Of a stretch of DNA of 24,311 nucleotides, positions 14,621 through 22,626 are shown piece after piece. The first letter of the stretch is position 1. The number at the start of each line of letters is the position of its first letter. The position numbers and the translations under genes were made by a program. The notes below the pieces were generated by a model. It was not told the DNA's origin, searched no databases, and saw nothing but the letters and a program-made list of their open reading frames with translations. This DNA comes from Rhodobiaceae bacterium (GTDB taxonomy: Bacteria; Pseudomonadota; Alphaproteobacteria; RS24). The stretch is from the NCBI GenBank assembly GCA_002683515.1, contig NYTN01000012.1, forward strand, positions 1 through 24,311. The letters are read 5' to 3'.

Positions 14621-16039
14621 CTAGCCCGTGCCGCCGACAGTAAGACCTTCCGGCCTTAATGTGGGTTGACCGACACCGACTGGAACACCTTGTCCGTCTT
14701 TGCCGCAGGTGCCAATCCCATCATCAAGCTTCATATCATTACCAATCATGGAAATGCGTTGCATGCTTTCAGGACCAGTGCCGATAAGTGTCGCGCCTTT
14801 GATGGGTGCGCCCAACTTCCCGTCTTCAATTTGATAGGCCTCCGTACAAGAGAACACGAATTTACCTGATGTAATATCAACCTGGCCGCCACCAAAACTG
14901 ACCGCGTAAACACCCTTTTGAACATCTGCCAAAATTTCATCCGGATCTTTATCGCCACCTAACATATAAGTGTTGGTCATGCGCGGCATGGGTTGACAGG
15001 CAAAACTCTCGCGGCGGCCATTTCCCGTCGGTTGCATGCCCATAAGGCGCGCATTCATGCGATCTTGCATATAACCAGTCAGAATCCCGTCTTCAATGAG
15101 AACAGTTTTTTCGGTCGGTGTGCCTTCATCATCAATAGATAACGAGCCTCTCCGGTCAAGTAAGGTGCCATCATCAATCACGGTGACACCCGGAGAAGCA
15201 ACACGTTGCCCAATACGATCGGAGAATGCTGATGTTTTTTTCCGGTTAAAGTCACCTTCTAGGCCATGACCGACTGCTTCATGCAATAAAATGCCTGGCC
15301 ACCCCGGGCCCAGAACGACATCCATTTCGCCTGCCGGCGCAGGAACCGAGTCAAGATTGACTAGAGCTGAACGCAAAGCCTCATCAACCTGACCTTGCCA
15401 GTTTTCAGGGGTAAGCCATTTAGCGTATCCGGCACGACCACCGCGTCCGCAATGCCCGCTTTCTTGGCGGTCACCCTCGCCGGCAACAACTGAGACATCA
15501 AGGCGAACAAGGGGCCGCACATCAAAAACTGGCTGCCCGTCAGGTCGGATAATCGCAACAGCCTGCCATTCGCCTGAAAGACCAATAGAGACCTGCCTGA
15601 CGCGGTTATCTTTGGCGCGTGCATATGCATTAATATCTTCTAAAATTTTGACTTTGTCTGAGAAGCCTTCCCCTTCTAGCGGGTTGGAGTCCGTATAGAG
15701 GCTTGTTTCGGTTTTTGTTGGGGCATCGGATATCGTTCCGCTATGACCTGAAATAACCGGTGAAAGAGCAGAAGACGCTCGTTTAATGGCTGTTTCGCTC
15801 AAATCTGTGCTATGCGCATATCCTGCAGTTTCGTCTTTAACCGCACGCAGGCCAAATCCTCGGGATGTATCGAAATTGGCGGCACGTAATCTATTATTAT
15901 CAAATGAAAAACTCTCTGAGAGCGTATGCTCCATAAAAAGCTCTCCGTCATCGGCGCCAGTCAGAGCTTCTTCAGTAAGACGTTGTGCGTGATCTTGGTC
16001 GAGGCCGGAAGTGTCAAAAAATAAATTTTCGGGTTTCAT
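14621..16039 (-). CDS. tldD: Metalloprotease TldD
   Basis: Catalytic subunit of the TldD/TldE heterodimer. The zinc site HEAVGHGLEGD gives His253, Glu254 and His258, and a cysteine near the C-terminus (Cys445 in GTCGKDGQGVPVGVGQPTLR) corresponds to the third ligand described for the E. coli enzyme. RGFGLRAVKDETAGYAHS (60-77) marks the N-terminal domain. Length 472 is close to E. coli TldD (481). Expressed from its own divergent promoter (16094-16123), with GGTGAG very close to the ATG. Its partner gene pmbA lies 3.4 kb away on the same strand, separated by ubiA and by the oppositely oriented rsmE-gshA. No modified-peptide precursor gene is recognisable nearby, so a housekeeping proteolysis role is the default. 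Confidence 0.96.
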   Translation of the reverse strand: MKPENLFFDTSGLDQDHAQRLTEEALTGADDGELFMEHTLSESFSFDNNRLRAANFDTSRGFGLRAVKDETAGYAHSTDLSETAIKRASSALSPVISGHSGTISDAPTKTETSLYTDSNPLEGEGFSDKVKILEDINAYARAKDNRVRQVSIGLSGEWQAVAIIRPDGQPVFDVRPLVRLDVSVVAGEGDRQESGHCGRGGRAGYAKWLTPENWQGQVDEALRSALVNLDSVPAPAGEMDVVLGPGWPGILLHEAVGHGLEGDFNRKKTSAFSDRIGQRVASPGVTVIDDGTLLDRRGSLSIDDEGTPTEKTVLIEDGILTGYMQDRMNARLMGMQPTGNGRRESFACQPMPRMTNTYMLGGDKDPDEILADVQKGVYAVSFGGGQVDITSGKFVFSCTEAYQIEDGKLGAPIKGATLIGTGPESMQRISMIGNDMKLDDGIGTCGKDGQGVPVGVGQPTLRPEGLTVGGTG

Positions 16040-16093
16040 ATCTCACCGTTTCTGATTAAGGGGATTTTCATGATTAGGCGTATCGTTTATATG

Positions 16094-16123
16094 ATAATAT
16101 GTTGCGTATGATATTGATGTCAA
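16094..16123 (-). promoter_or_regulatory. tldD promoter
   Basis: On the minus strand a perfect TTGACA (16123-16118) and TATTAT (16099-16094, five of six) are 18 bases apart. Start of transcription would be near 16087, leaving a leader of about 48 bases before tldD. The -35 overlaps one arm of an inverted repeat (16117-16138). I found no comparably good promoter for coxB on the other strand in 16040-16306; a TATACTAT stretch at 16263-16270 lacks a matching -35. Confidence 0.6.
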
Positions 16124-16138
16124 AAATTAGTCTGACAT
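16117..16138. repeat. Inverted repeat at tldD -35, possible operator
   Basis: ATGTCA (16117-16122), ten bases, TGACAT (16133-16138): perfect 6-bp arms whose centres are 16 bases apart. One arm coincides with the TTGACA -35 element of tldD, and the whole lies in the spacer shared with the cox operon. The geometry suits a dimeric regulator or an incidental repeat; no known consensus was matched with confidence. Confidence 0.4.
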
Positions 16139-16294
16139 GCTCAATTTTAAATGCCACTTTTTTGTTCCTTACAGCTTGAGATTGATTTTTAGATTAAGAG
16201 TTTCTGTTTTGGGCATTTGGTCGCATGGTTACTTAATTCAGTGATTTTGTGCAGTGGGCTATTATACTATATGTGTAATCAACCAACCGAATTT

Positions 16295-16299
16295 AAGGG
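16295..16299 (+). promoter_or_regulatory. Ribosome binding site deciding the coxB start
   Basis: AAGGG seven bases before the ATG at 16307. The upstream in-frame ATG at 16217 has no such site and would put 30 unrelated residues ahead of the signal peptide. Confidence 0.6.
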
Positions 16300-16306
16300 T
16301 AATTCC

Positions 16307-17161
16307 ATGCGCCTGAATAACATAACTAATCCTTCCGCAAAGCTACTTGCCTTATGTGTGATGAGCTTTATGGGAATAACGTCTGCTCGTGCTGCACAGC
16401 CTGAGCCTTGGCAGCTTGGTTTTCAACCTGCCGCGACAGATATGATGGCGCGGATTACCAGTTTTAATGATTTCCTGCTTATTCTCATGACAGCCATTAC
16501 AGTTTTTGTGCTGGGTTTAATGGTGTATGTCATGGTGCGCTTTAACGCCAAAGCCAACCCTGTGCCATCCAAAACGAGCCACAACACGATGATTGAGGTT
16601 GTTTGGACAGTTATCCCGATTTTGATACTGTTGGTTATCGCCGTGCCGTCTTTTCGCCTTTTATATGATCAGGCGACACCTGAAGCCGACATGACCATAA
16701 AAGCGACAGGTTATCAGTGGTATTGGGGATATGAATATCCCGACCATGGCGATATTGCTTTTGATGCGCTGATGCTAGAAGAGGATGAATTGCAACCAGG
16801 TCAGCCACGCTTGTTGTCAACAGATTACGCAGTGGTTGTACCTGTTGATACAACGGTACGTGTTCTTGTGACTGCTGCAGATGTAATTCACAATTGGGCT
16901 ATGCCCTCTTTCGGTGTCAAAATGGACGCTTATCCCGGACGCCTCAACGAAACATGGTTCAGAGCCAACAAAACAGGTACCTATTATGGCCAGTGTTCCG
17001 AGCTTTGTGGCATTCGCCATTCTTTTATGCCGATAATGGTTAAAGTTGTCGAAAAAGAAGAATTTGCTGCTTGGGTTGAGCAAGCCAAAGTTGAATTTGC
17101 TTCTTATGACGGAGCTAACACCAATCTGGCAGAAGTTTCAGCCACACAATTATCAAAATAA
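16307..17161 (+). CDS. coxB: Cytochrome c oxidase subunit II
   Basis: Carries the CuA centre that receives electrons from cytochrome c. I place the start at 16307, not at the in-frame ATG at 16217: AAGGG (16295-16299) lies seven bases upstream, and the product then begins with a proper signal peptide (MRLNNITNPSAKLLALCVMS and on, cleavage likely near ARA-AQ at 29/30). Two membrane helices follow (about 55-77 and 98-120). The CuA ligands are His195, Cys230, Glu232 (backbone), Cys234, His238 and Met241 (CSELCGIRHSFM), and the aromatic YQWYWGYEY (136-144) is the electron-entry patch. There is no haem c motif, so it is the plain aa3 type. The stop is 21 bases before coxA; first gene of the oxidase operon. 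Confidence 0.95.
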   Translation: MRLNNITNPSAKLLALCVMSFMGITSARAAQPEPWQLGFQPAATDMMARITSFNDFLLILMTAITVFVLGLMVYVMVRFNAKANPVPSKTSHNTMIEVVWTVIPILILLVIAVPSFRLLYDQATPEADMTIKATGYQWYWGYEYPDHGDIAFDALMLEEDELQPGQPRLLSTDYAVVVPVDTTVRVLVTAADVIHNWAMPSFGVKMDAYPGRLNETWFRANKTGTYYGQCSELCGIRHSFMPIMVKVVEKEEFAAWVEQAKVEFASYDGANTNLAEVSATQLSK

Positions 17162-17182
17162 CCGAGTAAGAGGACAGAAATC

Positions 17183-18784
17183 ATGGCAATAGATCAAGCC
17201 ACGGCTCATCACGAAGATCATCCGGTAGGGTGGAAGCGTTACGTCTATTCGACGAACCATAAAGATATTGGTACGATGTATTTGATTTTTGCGATTATCG
17301 CAGGAATTATTGGCGGTGCTATGTCTGTGGTAATGCGGATGGAACTGCAAGCCCCTGGTGACGGTATTCTGGGCGGTGATTACCACCTCTATAATGTTCT
17401 AGTAACCGGACACGGTCTGATTATGGTATTTTTCATGGTCATGCCTGCGATGATTGGTGGTTTTGGGAACTGGTTTGTGCCGCTGATGATTGGCGCACCG
17501 GATATGGCCTTTCCGCGAATGAATAATATTTCATTCTGGCTTTTGCCTTTCGCTTTTGCGTTGCTCGGTATTTCGATTTTCGTCGAAGGGCCGCCCGGTA
17601 ATGATGGGGTCGGTGGTGGTTGGACAATTTATCCGCCGCTTTCAACTTCCGGACAACCTGGTCCGGCTATGGATTTTGCTATTCTCTCACTTCACGTGGC
17701 AGGTGCTTCATCCATTTTGGGTGCCATTAACTTTATTACGACTATCTTCAATATGCGTGCCCCCGGCATGACATTGCACAAGATGCCACTTTTCGTATGG
17801 TCCGTTCTTGTCACAGCCTTTCTGTTGTTGCTGTCTCTGCCTGTACTTGCCGGTGCGATTACCATGTTGTTGACGGATAGAAATTTTGGCACGACATTCT
17901 TTGATCCTGCTGGTGGTGGTGATCCGATTTTGTATCAGCACTTGTTCTGGTTTTTTGGTCACCCTGAAGTTTATATTCTTATTCTTCCAGGCTTTGGTAT
18001 TATCAGTCATGTCGTTTCGACATTTTCCAAAAAACCTATTTTTGGTTATCTCGGTATGGCCTATGCCATGGTCGCCATTGGCGGCGTCGGCTTCGTCGTG
18101 TGGGCACACCACATGTACACAGTTGGTCTGAGCCTTGACACTCAAGCCTATTTTGTTGCTGCAACAATGATTATTGCCGTGCCGACGGGGATTAAAATTT
18201 TCTCCTGGATTGCCACAATGTGGGGCGGGTCAATAGAATTTAAAACGCCGATGCTTTGGGCGCTTGGATTTATCTTCCTGTTTACCCTTGGTGGTGTGAC
18301 AGGGGTTATGTTGGCAAATGCCGGTGTTGACCGCTCATATCACGACACTTATTTCGTCGTCGCGCATTTCCATTATGTGTTGTCTCTGGGCGCTGTGTTC
18401 GCGATTTTCTCAGCCTGGTATTACTGGTTTGGTAAAATGTTCGGTTATAACTATTCCGAATTTATCGGTAAGTTGCATTTCTGGGTGACATTTATCGGTG
18501 TGAATCTGATTTTCTTCCCACAACACTTCCTTGGTCTTGCTGGTATGCCCCGCCGTTATGCGGATTATCCGGATGCTTATGCTGACTGGAATTTCATTTC
18601 TTCACTCGGTAGTTACATCTCCGCATTTGGTGTTCTGATTTTCATCGTCGGTGTTATCCATGCCTTCGCAAGAGGTCAAAAAGCTGCCAATAATCCTTGG
18701 GGTAAAGGCGCAACGACTCTCGAATGGACGCTGACATCTCCGCCACCTTTCCACCAGTTTAACGAACTGCCGAAAATCAAATAG
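17183..18784 (+). CDS. coxA: Cytochrome c oxidase subunit I
   Basis: Catalytic haem-copper subunit reducing oxygen to water and pumping protons; twelve membrane helices. Haem a ligands are His77 (GHGLIM) and His397, haem a3 is bound by His395 (AHFHYV), and CuB by His260, His309 and His310 (HPEVYI, WAHHMY). Glu262 and Tyr264 of GHPEVY, the latter cross-linked to the CuB histidine in this family, mark an A1-type enzyme with a D-channel (Asp107 in GAPDMAFPRMNN) and K-channel lysine (Lys338). Length 533 is normal. AAGAGGA precedes the ATG. It follows coxB by 21 bases and precedes ctaB by 17, with no break that would allow a separate promoter. Confidence 0.98.
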   Translation: MAIDQATAHHEDHPVGWKRYVYSTNHKDIGTMYLIFAIIAGIIGGAMSVVMRMELQAPGDGILGGDYHLYNVLVTGHGLIMVFFMVMPAMIGGFGNWFVPLMIGAPDMAFPRMNNISFWLLPFAFALLGISIFVEGPPGNDGVGGGWTIYPPLSTSGQPGPAMDFAILSLHVAGASSILGAINFITTIFNMRAPGMTLHKMPLFVWSVLVTAFLLLLSLPVLAGAITMLLTDRNFGTTFFDPAGGGDPILYQHLFWFFGHPEVYILILPGFGIISHVVSTFSKKPIFGYLGMAYAMVAIGGVGFVVWAHHMYTVGLSLDTQAYFVAATMIIAVPTGIKIFSWIATMWGGSIEFKTPMLWALGFIFLFTLGGVTGVMLANAGVDRSYHDTYFVVAHFHYVLSLGAVFAIFSAWYYWFGKMFGYNYSEFIGKLHFWVTFIGVNLIFFPQHFLGLAGMPRRYADYPDAYADWNFISSLGSYISAFGVLIFIVGVIHAFARGQKAANNPWGKGATTLEWTLTSPPPFHQFNELPKIK

Positions 18785-18801
18785 GCTCGGAGATACTACT
18801 T

Positions 18802-19776
18802 ATGGCGAATAACAGCACCGACTTGCCAGTCTTTGACACATCCGTCCCCAGAGCGGATGATGTCACAGATGCGACCAAGGAGATGGTTTCTGAGATGGCA
18901 AGCGCTGCTGATTATTTTGAATTGCTCAAGCCCCGCGTCATGTCTCTGGTTGTGTTCACCACACTTATTGGCATGATTATGGCACCGACTGGTGCAGATG
19001 GAGGGGTACACCCGGTTGTAGCCTTTACAGCTCTGTTGCTGATAGCACTTGGTGCCGGGGCTTCAGGCGCACTGAACATGTGGTATGATGCAGATATTGA
19101 TGCCAATATGGAGCGCACACGAACACGGCCCATCCCATCGGGTAGGGTTTCTAAAGACTCGGCTTTGGGTTTCGGGCTGACACTGTCTGCAGGTTCAGTT
19201 ATGTGTCTTGGCGTTTTCGTCAATTGGTTGTCAGCCGGACTTTTGGCCTTCACGATTTTCTTTTATGCGGTGGTTTATACTGTATGGCTCAAGCGCCATA
19301 CGGCACAAAATATCGTGATTGGTGGTGCCGCTGGGGCTTTTCCACCGGTCGTAGGCTGGGCAGCCGCAACCGGCACAGTGGATGTGCTTCCTGTTTTAAT
19401 GTTTGCGATTATCTTTTTCTGGACGCCCCCGCATTTCTGGGCGCTGGCTCTTTTGAAAAACAAGGACTACACAGAGAATAATATCCCTATGATGCCTGTG
19501 GTTGCCGGATCAAAAAATACGCGTTTTCAGATCCTTGCATATTCGCTTGTCATGGCTGGGTTTGCTGCCTTACCGGCTTTGTTGGGTCATGCAGGTCTTT
19601 TTTATGCTCTGTTTTCAATAGCTTTAAGCGCCGTGTTTGTTGCGATGAGCTTCTGGCTTTTCATCGCACCAGACGCGAGGCAAGTGGCTGCATCTAAGGC
19701 ACTGTTTGCTTATTCCATTTTGTATTTATTCCTGCTATTTGCTGGATTTCCCGCCGACAAGCTCATTGGTATTTAG
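18802..19776 (+). CDS. ctaB: Haem O synthase (protohaem IX farnesyltransferase)
   Basis: Integral membrane prenyltransferase converting haem B to haem O, precursor of the haem A used by the oxidase encoded just upstream. The UbiA-fold signature is NMWYDADIDANMERTRTRP (92-110), with LLKPRVMSLVVFTTLIGM (41-58) as first helix and a second conserved region around WTPPHFWALALLKNKDYTEN. The first about 35 residues form a polar, acidic extension common in alphaproteobacterial homologues. GGAG lies ten bases before the ATG. The haem A synthase ctaA is not in the window, so the final step must be encoded elsewhere. Total 324 residues. Confidence 0.95.
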   Translation: MANNSTDLPVFDTSVPRADDVTDATKEMVSEMASAADYFELLKPRVMSLVVFTTLIGMIMAPTGADGGVHPVVAFTALLLIALGAGASGALNMWYDADIDANMERTRTRPIPSGRVSKDSALGFGLTLSAGSVMCLGVFVNWLSAGLLAFTIFFYAVVYTVWLKRHTAQNIVIGGAAGAFPPVVGWAAATGTVDVLPVLMFAIIFFWTPPHFWALALLKNKDYTENNIPMMPVVAGSKNTRFQILAYSLVMAGFAALPALLGHAGLFYALFSIALSAVFVAMSFWLFIAPDARQVAASKALFAYSILYLFLLFAGFPADKLIGI

Positions 19777-19788
19777 ATAGGTGTTAAA

Positions 19789-19953
19789 ATGAAAGAACAA
19801 TTTGAAGGAACACCTGAATGGAGTGATGAGTTGCTCTCTCGTCGACGCAAAAGAGCCGCTATTATGGGCTGGGTACTTGCGGGTTTTGTTGTACTTTTCT
19901 TCCTTGTCACGGTGGTCAAGCTTGGCTCGAATATCGTGCAAAGAGCATTATAA
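19789..19953 (+). CDS. CoxF-like small membrane protein of the oxidase operon
   Basis: A 54-residue reading frame between ctaB and ctaG, preceded by AGGTG six bases before its ATG. It has a polar, charged N-terminus ending in the basic patch SRRRKRAA (17-24), then a single hydrophobic helix (about 26-43) and a short tail. The helix ending in LVTVVKLG resembles the VTIVKLG ending of the small CoxF-type proteins found at this place in alphaproteobacterial cox operons. The basic patch predicts a cytosolic N-terminus. Its exact role in oxidase assembly is not established; location between the haem O synthase and the CuB chaperone suggests help with cofactor insertion. Coding is supported by the ribosome site, tight spacing on both sides and conserved position. 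Confidence 0.8.
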   Translation: MKEQFEGTPEWSDELLSRRRKRAAIMGWVLAGFVVLFFLVTVVKLGSNIVQRAL

Positions 19954-19974
19954 GAACATTATTAAAGGTTACTC

Positions 19975-20583
19975 ATGTCAACACAGTCTCCCCGAAAAAA
20001 ATCGCCCGCTTTAAACAGAACCGTTGGGTTTTGTCTAGCCGGTGTTTTTTTTATGGGGGGAATGGCTTTTGCCGCCGTTCCACTTTATGATCTATTTTGC
20101 CGTGTTACGGGGTATGCGGGTACCACCAATCGTGCTGAGACAGCATCGGACACAATTATCGAAAGACAGGTGACAGTTCGCTTTGATGCGTCACGCAACC
20201 GCCAAATGCCTTGGGAGTTTAAAGCCCCTGATGATGCCGTGAGTTTGAAAATCGGTGAGACTGGTCTTGCTTTTTATAAGGCTCATAATCCAACTAATGA
20301 AGAGATAACAGGCACAGCGACATTTAATGTAACACCGCAAAAAGCCGGATATTATTTTTCAAAAATTGATTGTTTCTGTTTCGTTGAGCAAACTTTGGCC
20401 CCTGGCGAGACAGTAGATATGCCGGTGACATTTTTTATTGATCCGGAAATTGTAGATGATAAAGAGATGATGGATGTCAAAACTATCACCTTATCTTATA
20501 CTTTCTTTTTAAAATCTAAATTGACGTCTGAAAAGGTATCCAATCAAACGACGCTAAACACAAAACAGATACCGCAGGGTTAG
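19975..20583 (+). CDS. ctaG: Cytochrome c oxidase assembly protein CtaG/Cox11
   Basis: Copper chaperone that delivers Cu(I) to the CuB site of subunit I. One membrane helix (about 15-37) anchors a periplasmic immunoglobulin-like domain. The copper-binding motif is DCFCFVEQ, with Cys133 and Cys135; the further conserved cysteine just after the helix is Cys42 (YDLFCRVTGYAGTTNRA, 38-54). The 202-residue length is typical. The ATG at 19975 has AAAGG six bases upstream and lies 21 bases after the small CoxF-like gene. A stem-loop begins at the last base of its stop codon and lies ahead of coxC. Confidence 0.96.
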   Translation: MSTQSPRKKSPALNRTVGFCLAGVFFMGGMAFAAVPLYDLFCRVTGYAGTTNRAETASDTIIERQVTVRFDASRNRQMPWEFKAPDDAVSLKIGETGLAFYKAHNPTNEEITGTATFNVTPQKAGYYFSKIDCFCFVEQTLAPGETVDMPVTFFIDPEIVDDKEMMDVKTITLSYTFFLKSKLTSEKVSNQTTLNTKQIPQG

Positions 20584-20606
20584 TAAGCATTCAAAGAAAT
20601 GCCTAC
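20583..20606 (+). repeat. Stem-loop between ctaG and coxC
   Basis: GTAAGCATT (20583-20591) pairs with AATGCCTAC (20598-20606), nine positions with one A-C mismatch and the six-base loop CAAAGA. It is placed right at the ctaG stop, 22 bases before the coxC ATG. No T-run follows, so it is unlikely to end transcription. It could protect or process the message so that subunit III is made in different amounts from the assembly factors. Confidence 0.5.
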
Positions 20607-20628
20607 GCTATGAATACAGGGAAAAAAA

Positions 20629-21462
20629 ATGGCAGATGCACACGCTAAAAAACACGACTATCATCTTGTCAATCCTAGTCCTTGGCCGTTTGTTGGCTCG
20701 CTAAGTGCTTTTATAATGGCTGTTGGGGCAGTTTTATTCTTTCACGATAATGGTCCGTGGGTGATGCTCATTGGCCTGATGGGTGTGCTTTACACCATGG
20801 TGTCATGGTGGCGGGATGTTATTATTGAAGCTAATAGTGGCGACCATACACCAGTTGTTCAACTTCACCACCGCTATGGCATGATACTGTTTATTGCCTC
20901 TGAGGTTATGTTTTTTGTCGCGTGGTTCTGGGCTTATTTTGATGCAAGCCTTTATCCGGGTGAAGCCATTCAGTATTCCAGAACAGAGTTGACAGGTGGA
21001 CATTGGCCACCTCAAGGTATTGAAACTTTTGACCCATGGCATTTGCCACTGATTAATACACTGATATTGCTGACTTCCGGCACGACAGTGACATGGGCGC
21101 ACCATGCATTGCTTGAAGACAATCGTGAGGAGCTTAAGTGGGGGCTCTTACTTACTGTTGCGCTTGGCGCATTATTCACAGTATTCCAAGTATATGAATA
21201 TCAACATGCCGCCTTCGGTTTTTCAGGTCACATTTACGGGGCGACTTTCTATATGGCAACTGGGTTTCATGGTTTCCACGTACTTGTTGGTACCATCTTT
21301 TTGCTGGTTTGTTTGTTACGAGCACTGAATGGTGGCTTTACGGCTAAACAGCATTTTGGCTTTGAAGCCGCTGCTTGGTATTGGCACTTTGTTGATGTTG
21401 TCTGGCTATTCCTGTTTGTGGTGATTTACATCATTGGCGCGGGAACTCCGGCAGCCCATTAA
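20629..21462 (+). CDS. coxC: Cytochrome c oxidase subunit III
   Basis: Seven-helix membrane subunit that stabilises subunit I and its proton uptake; it carries no metal. HDYHLVNPSPWPFVGSLSAF (about 8-27), WWRDVIIEA (61-69), FWAYFDASLYP and the C-terminal WYWHFVDVVWLFLFVVIYI are family landmarks. The long segment GIETFDPWHLPLINTLILLTSGTTVTWAHHAL marks helices of the second bundle. Length 277 is normal. AGGGA precedes the ATG at 20629. DUF983 follows after eight bases. Separation of coxC from coxA by assembly genes is the usual alphaproteobacterial order. Confidence 0.97.
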   Translation: MADAHAKKHDYHLVNPSPWPFVGSLSAFIMAVGAVLFFHDNGPWVMLIGLMGVLYTMVSWWRDVIIEANSGDHTPVVQLHHRYGMILFIASEVMFFVAWFWAYFDASLYPGEAIQYSRTELTGGHWPPQGIETFDPWHLPLINTLILLTSGTTVTWAHHALLEDNREELKWGLLLTVALGALFTVFQVYEYQHAAFGFSGHIYGATFYMATGFHGFHVLVGTIFLLVCLLRALNGGFTAKQHFGFEAAAWYWHFVDVVWLFLFVVIYIIGAGTPAAH

Positions 21463-21470
21463 GGACAAAT

Positions 21471-21839
21471 ATGGGCATTTTTTCATCAAGATGCCCTGCA
21501 TGCGGGCAGACCCCGTTGTTTGAGGGTTTCTTGTCACTGCCCAAAAGCTGTTCAGAGTGTCACTTTAATTATAGTCAGATAGATACAGGTGATGGTCCTG
21601 CTGTGTTTGTGATTATGCTGGCTGGGTTGCTCGTTACCGTGGCAGCACTTTATGTCGAATTACGCTGGCAACCCGCTTACATCATACATTTCGCCATCTG
21701 GCTTCCGATTGGCTTTGCTTTACCGATGCTGATGTTGCGTCCTGCTAAAGCTTGGCTAATTCATTCCCAATATCGGCACAATGCGCATGAAGGCAGACTT
21801 CACAAGGGCAATGTTGACAAGCAAAATGAGGGTAAGTGA
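21471..21839 (+). CDS. DUF983 zinc-ribbon membrane protein
   Basis: A 122-residue protein with an N-terminal zinc-ribbon-like half, Cys8-x-x-Cys11 (CPACG) and Cys27-x-x-Cys30 (CSEC), followed by DTGDGPAVFVIML (38-50) and two hydrophobic helices (about 44-62 and 70-90), then a basic tail. This is the DUF983 pattern, frequently found beside coxC and surf1 in alphaproteobacteria. Function unknown; position implies a role in oxidase assembly or metal handling. The ATG has AAGGA at the correct distance and comes eight bases after the coxC stop, so coupling is likely. Confidence 0.87.
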   Translation: MGIFSSRCPACGQTPLFEGFLSLPKSCSECHFNYSQIDTGDGPAVFVIMLAGLLVTVAALYVELRWQPAYIIHFAIWLPIGFALPMLMLRPAKAWLIHSQYRHNAHEGRLHKGNVDKQNEGK

Positions 21840-21864
21840 TGCCTGCTTATTTGCGGATTAAGTT

Positions 21865-22626
21865 ATGACTCAGCTAAAGGTTTATTTGATATCGACACTG
21901 ATTTGCCTTCCGGTCTTGGCCTTTCTTGTAAGTCTCGGCAATTGGCAGATGGAGCGACTGAAATGGAAAAAAAACCTTATAGAAGTGATTGAGGCGCGTC
22001 TTGCTGCCCCCGCTCAAATTATCCCACCGCCAAGCGAATGGGATAAACTTTCCTCTGACGACTATATTTACCAGCCGGTCTTTATAGAGGGCGTGTTTGA
22101 TCATCAAGTAGAGCAGTTCTGGTTTGTGCATCACGAAAAATTTGGTCCAGGCTATCAGGTCATTACACCTTTTGTGATAGGTGGGGAACGAATTGTTATG
22201 GTGAATCGTGGCTATATCCCAGAATCCCATCAAGCCTCCGCTACCCGACAAGACGGTCAGGTTTCAGGTAAAGTACGTTTAGAAGGGTTGATGGTCTGGC
22301 CCAGTGAACGGAATGTATTTGAGCTGCCCGATGAGCCAGATAAAAATCTCTGGTTCGTCAAAGATGTTAATGCCATGGCAGAGAATGCCGGTTATGAAAA
22401 GAATAGCTGGCCGATTGCACCTTTTTTTATTGATAGCCAAGAAAAACCGGAAAACGTCTTCCCAGTTCAAGCTCCAATTGGTGGACAAACACGGGTCAAT
22501 TTACCGAATCGGCATTTAGAATATGTTGTGACATGGTACGGTCTTGCTTTGGCTCTTGTAATTGTTTATGTGCAGTGGCTCATAAAGCAGATCCATCGTG
22601 CGAAAACTGAAAACGAGACAGAGTAG
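21865..22626 (+). CDS. SURF1 family oxidase assembly protein
   Basis: Helps insert haem A into subunit I of cytochrome c oxidase (Surf1/Shy1 family). Architecture is typical: an N-terminal helix (about 6-24), a periplasmic domain, and a C-terminal helix (about 222-240). GNWQMERLKWK (25-35) and VNRGYIP (113-119) are the conserved family motifs, and YVVTWYGLALALVIVY near the end is the second helix. 253 residues is normal. The ribosome site is weak. The stop codon TAG (22624-22626) shares its last base with the GTG start of thrC. Confidence 0.93.
   Translation: MTQLKVYLISTLICLPVLAFLVSLGNWQMERLKWKKNLIEVIEARLAAPAQIIPPPSEWDKLSSDDYIYQPVFIEGVFDHQVEQFWFVHHEKFGPGYQVITPFVIGGERIVMVNRGYIPESHQASATRQDGQVSGKVRLEGLMVWPSERNVFELPDEPDKNLWFVKDVNAMAENAGYEKNSWPIAPFFIDSQEKPENVFPVQAPIGGQTRVNLPNRHLEYVVTWYGLALALVIVYVQWLIKQIHRAKTENETE

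Noticed and set aside
16247..16273. TTGTGC with TATACTATATG as a coxB promoter
   Set aside because: No -10 choice gives a 16-18 base spacer with a reasonable -35; the region is AT-rich and such strings are expected by chance.
16217..16306. In-frame 30-residue upstream extension of coxB
   Set aside because: No ribosome site, and it would place unrelated residues ahead of a complete signal peptide; the start at 16307 has AAGGG at the right distance.
17708..18145. 145-residue open frame on the minus strand
   Set aside because: Antisense to coxA, which has every catalytic residue; the minus-strand product shows no family features.
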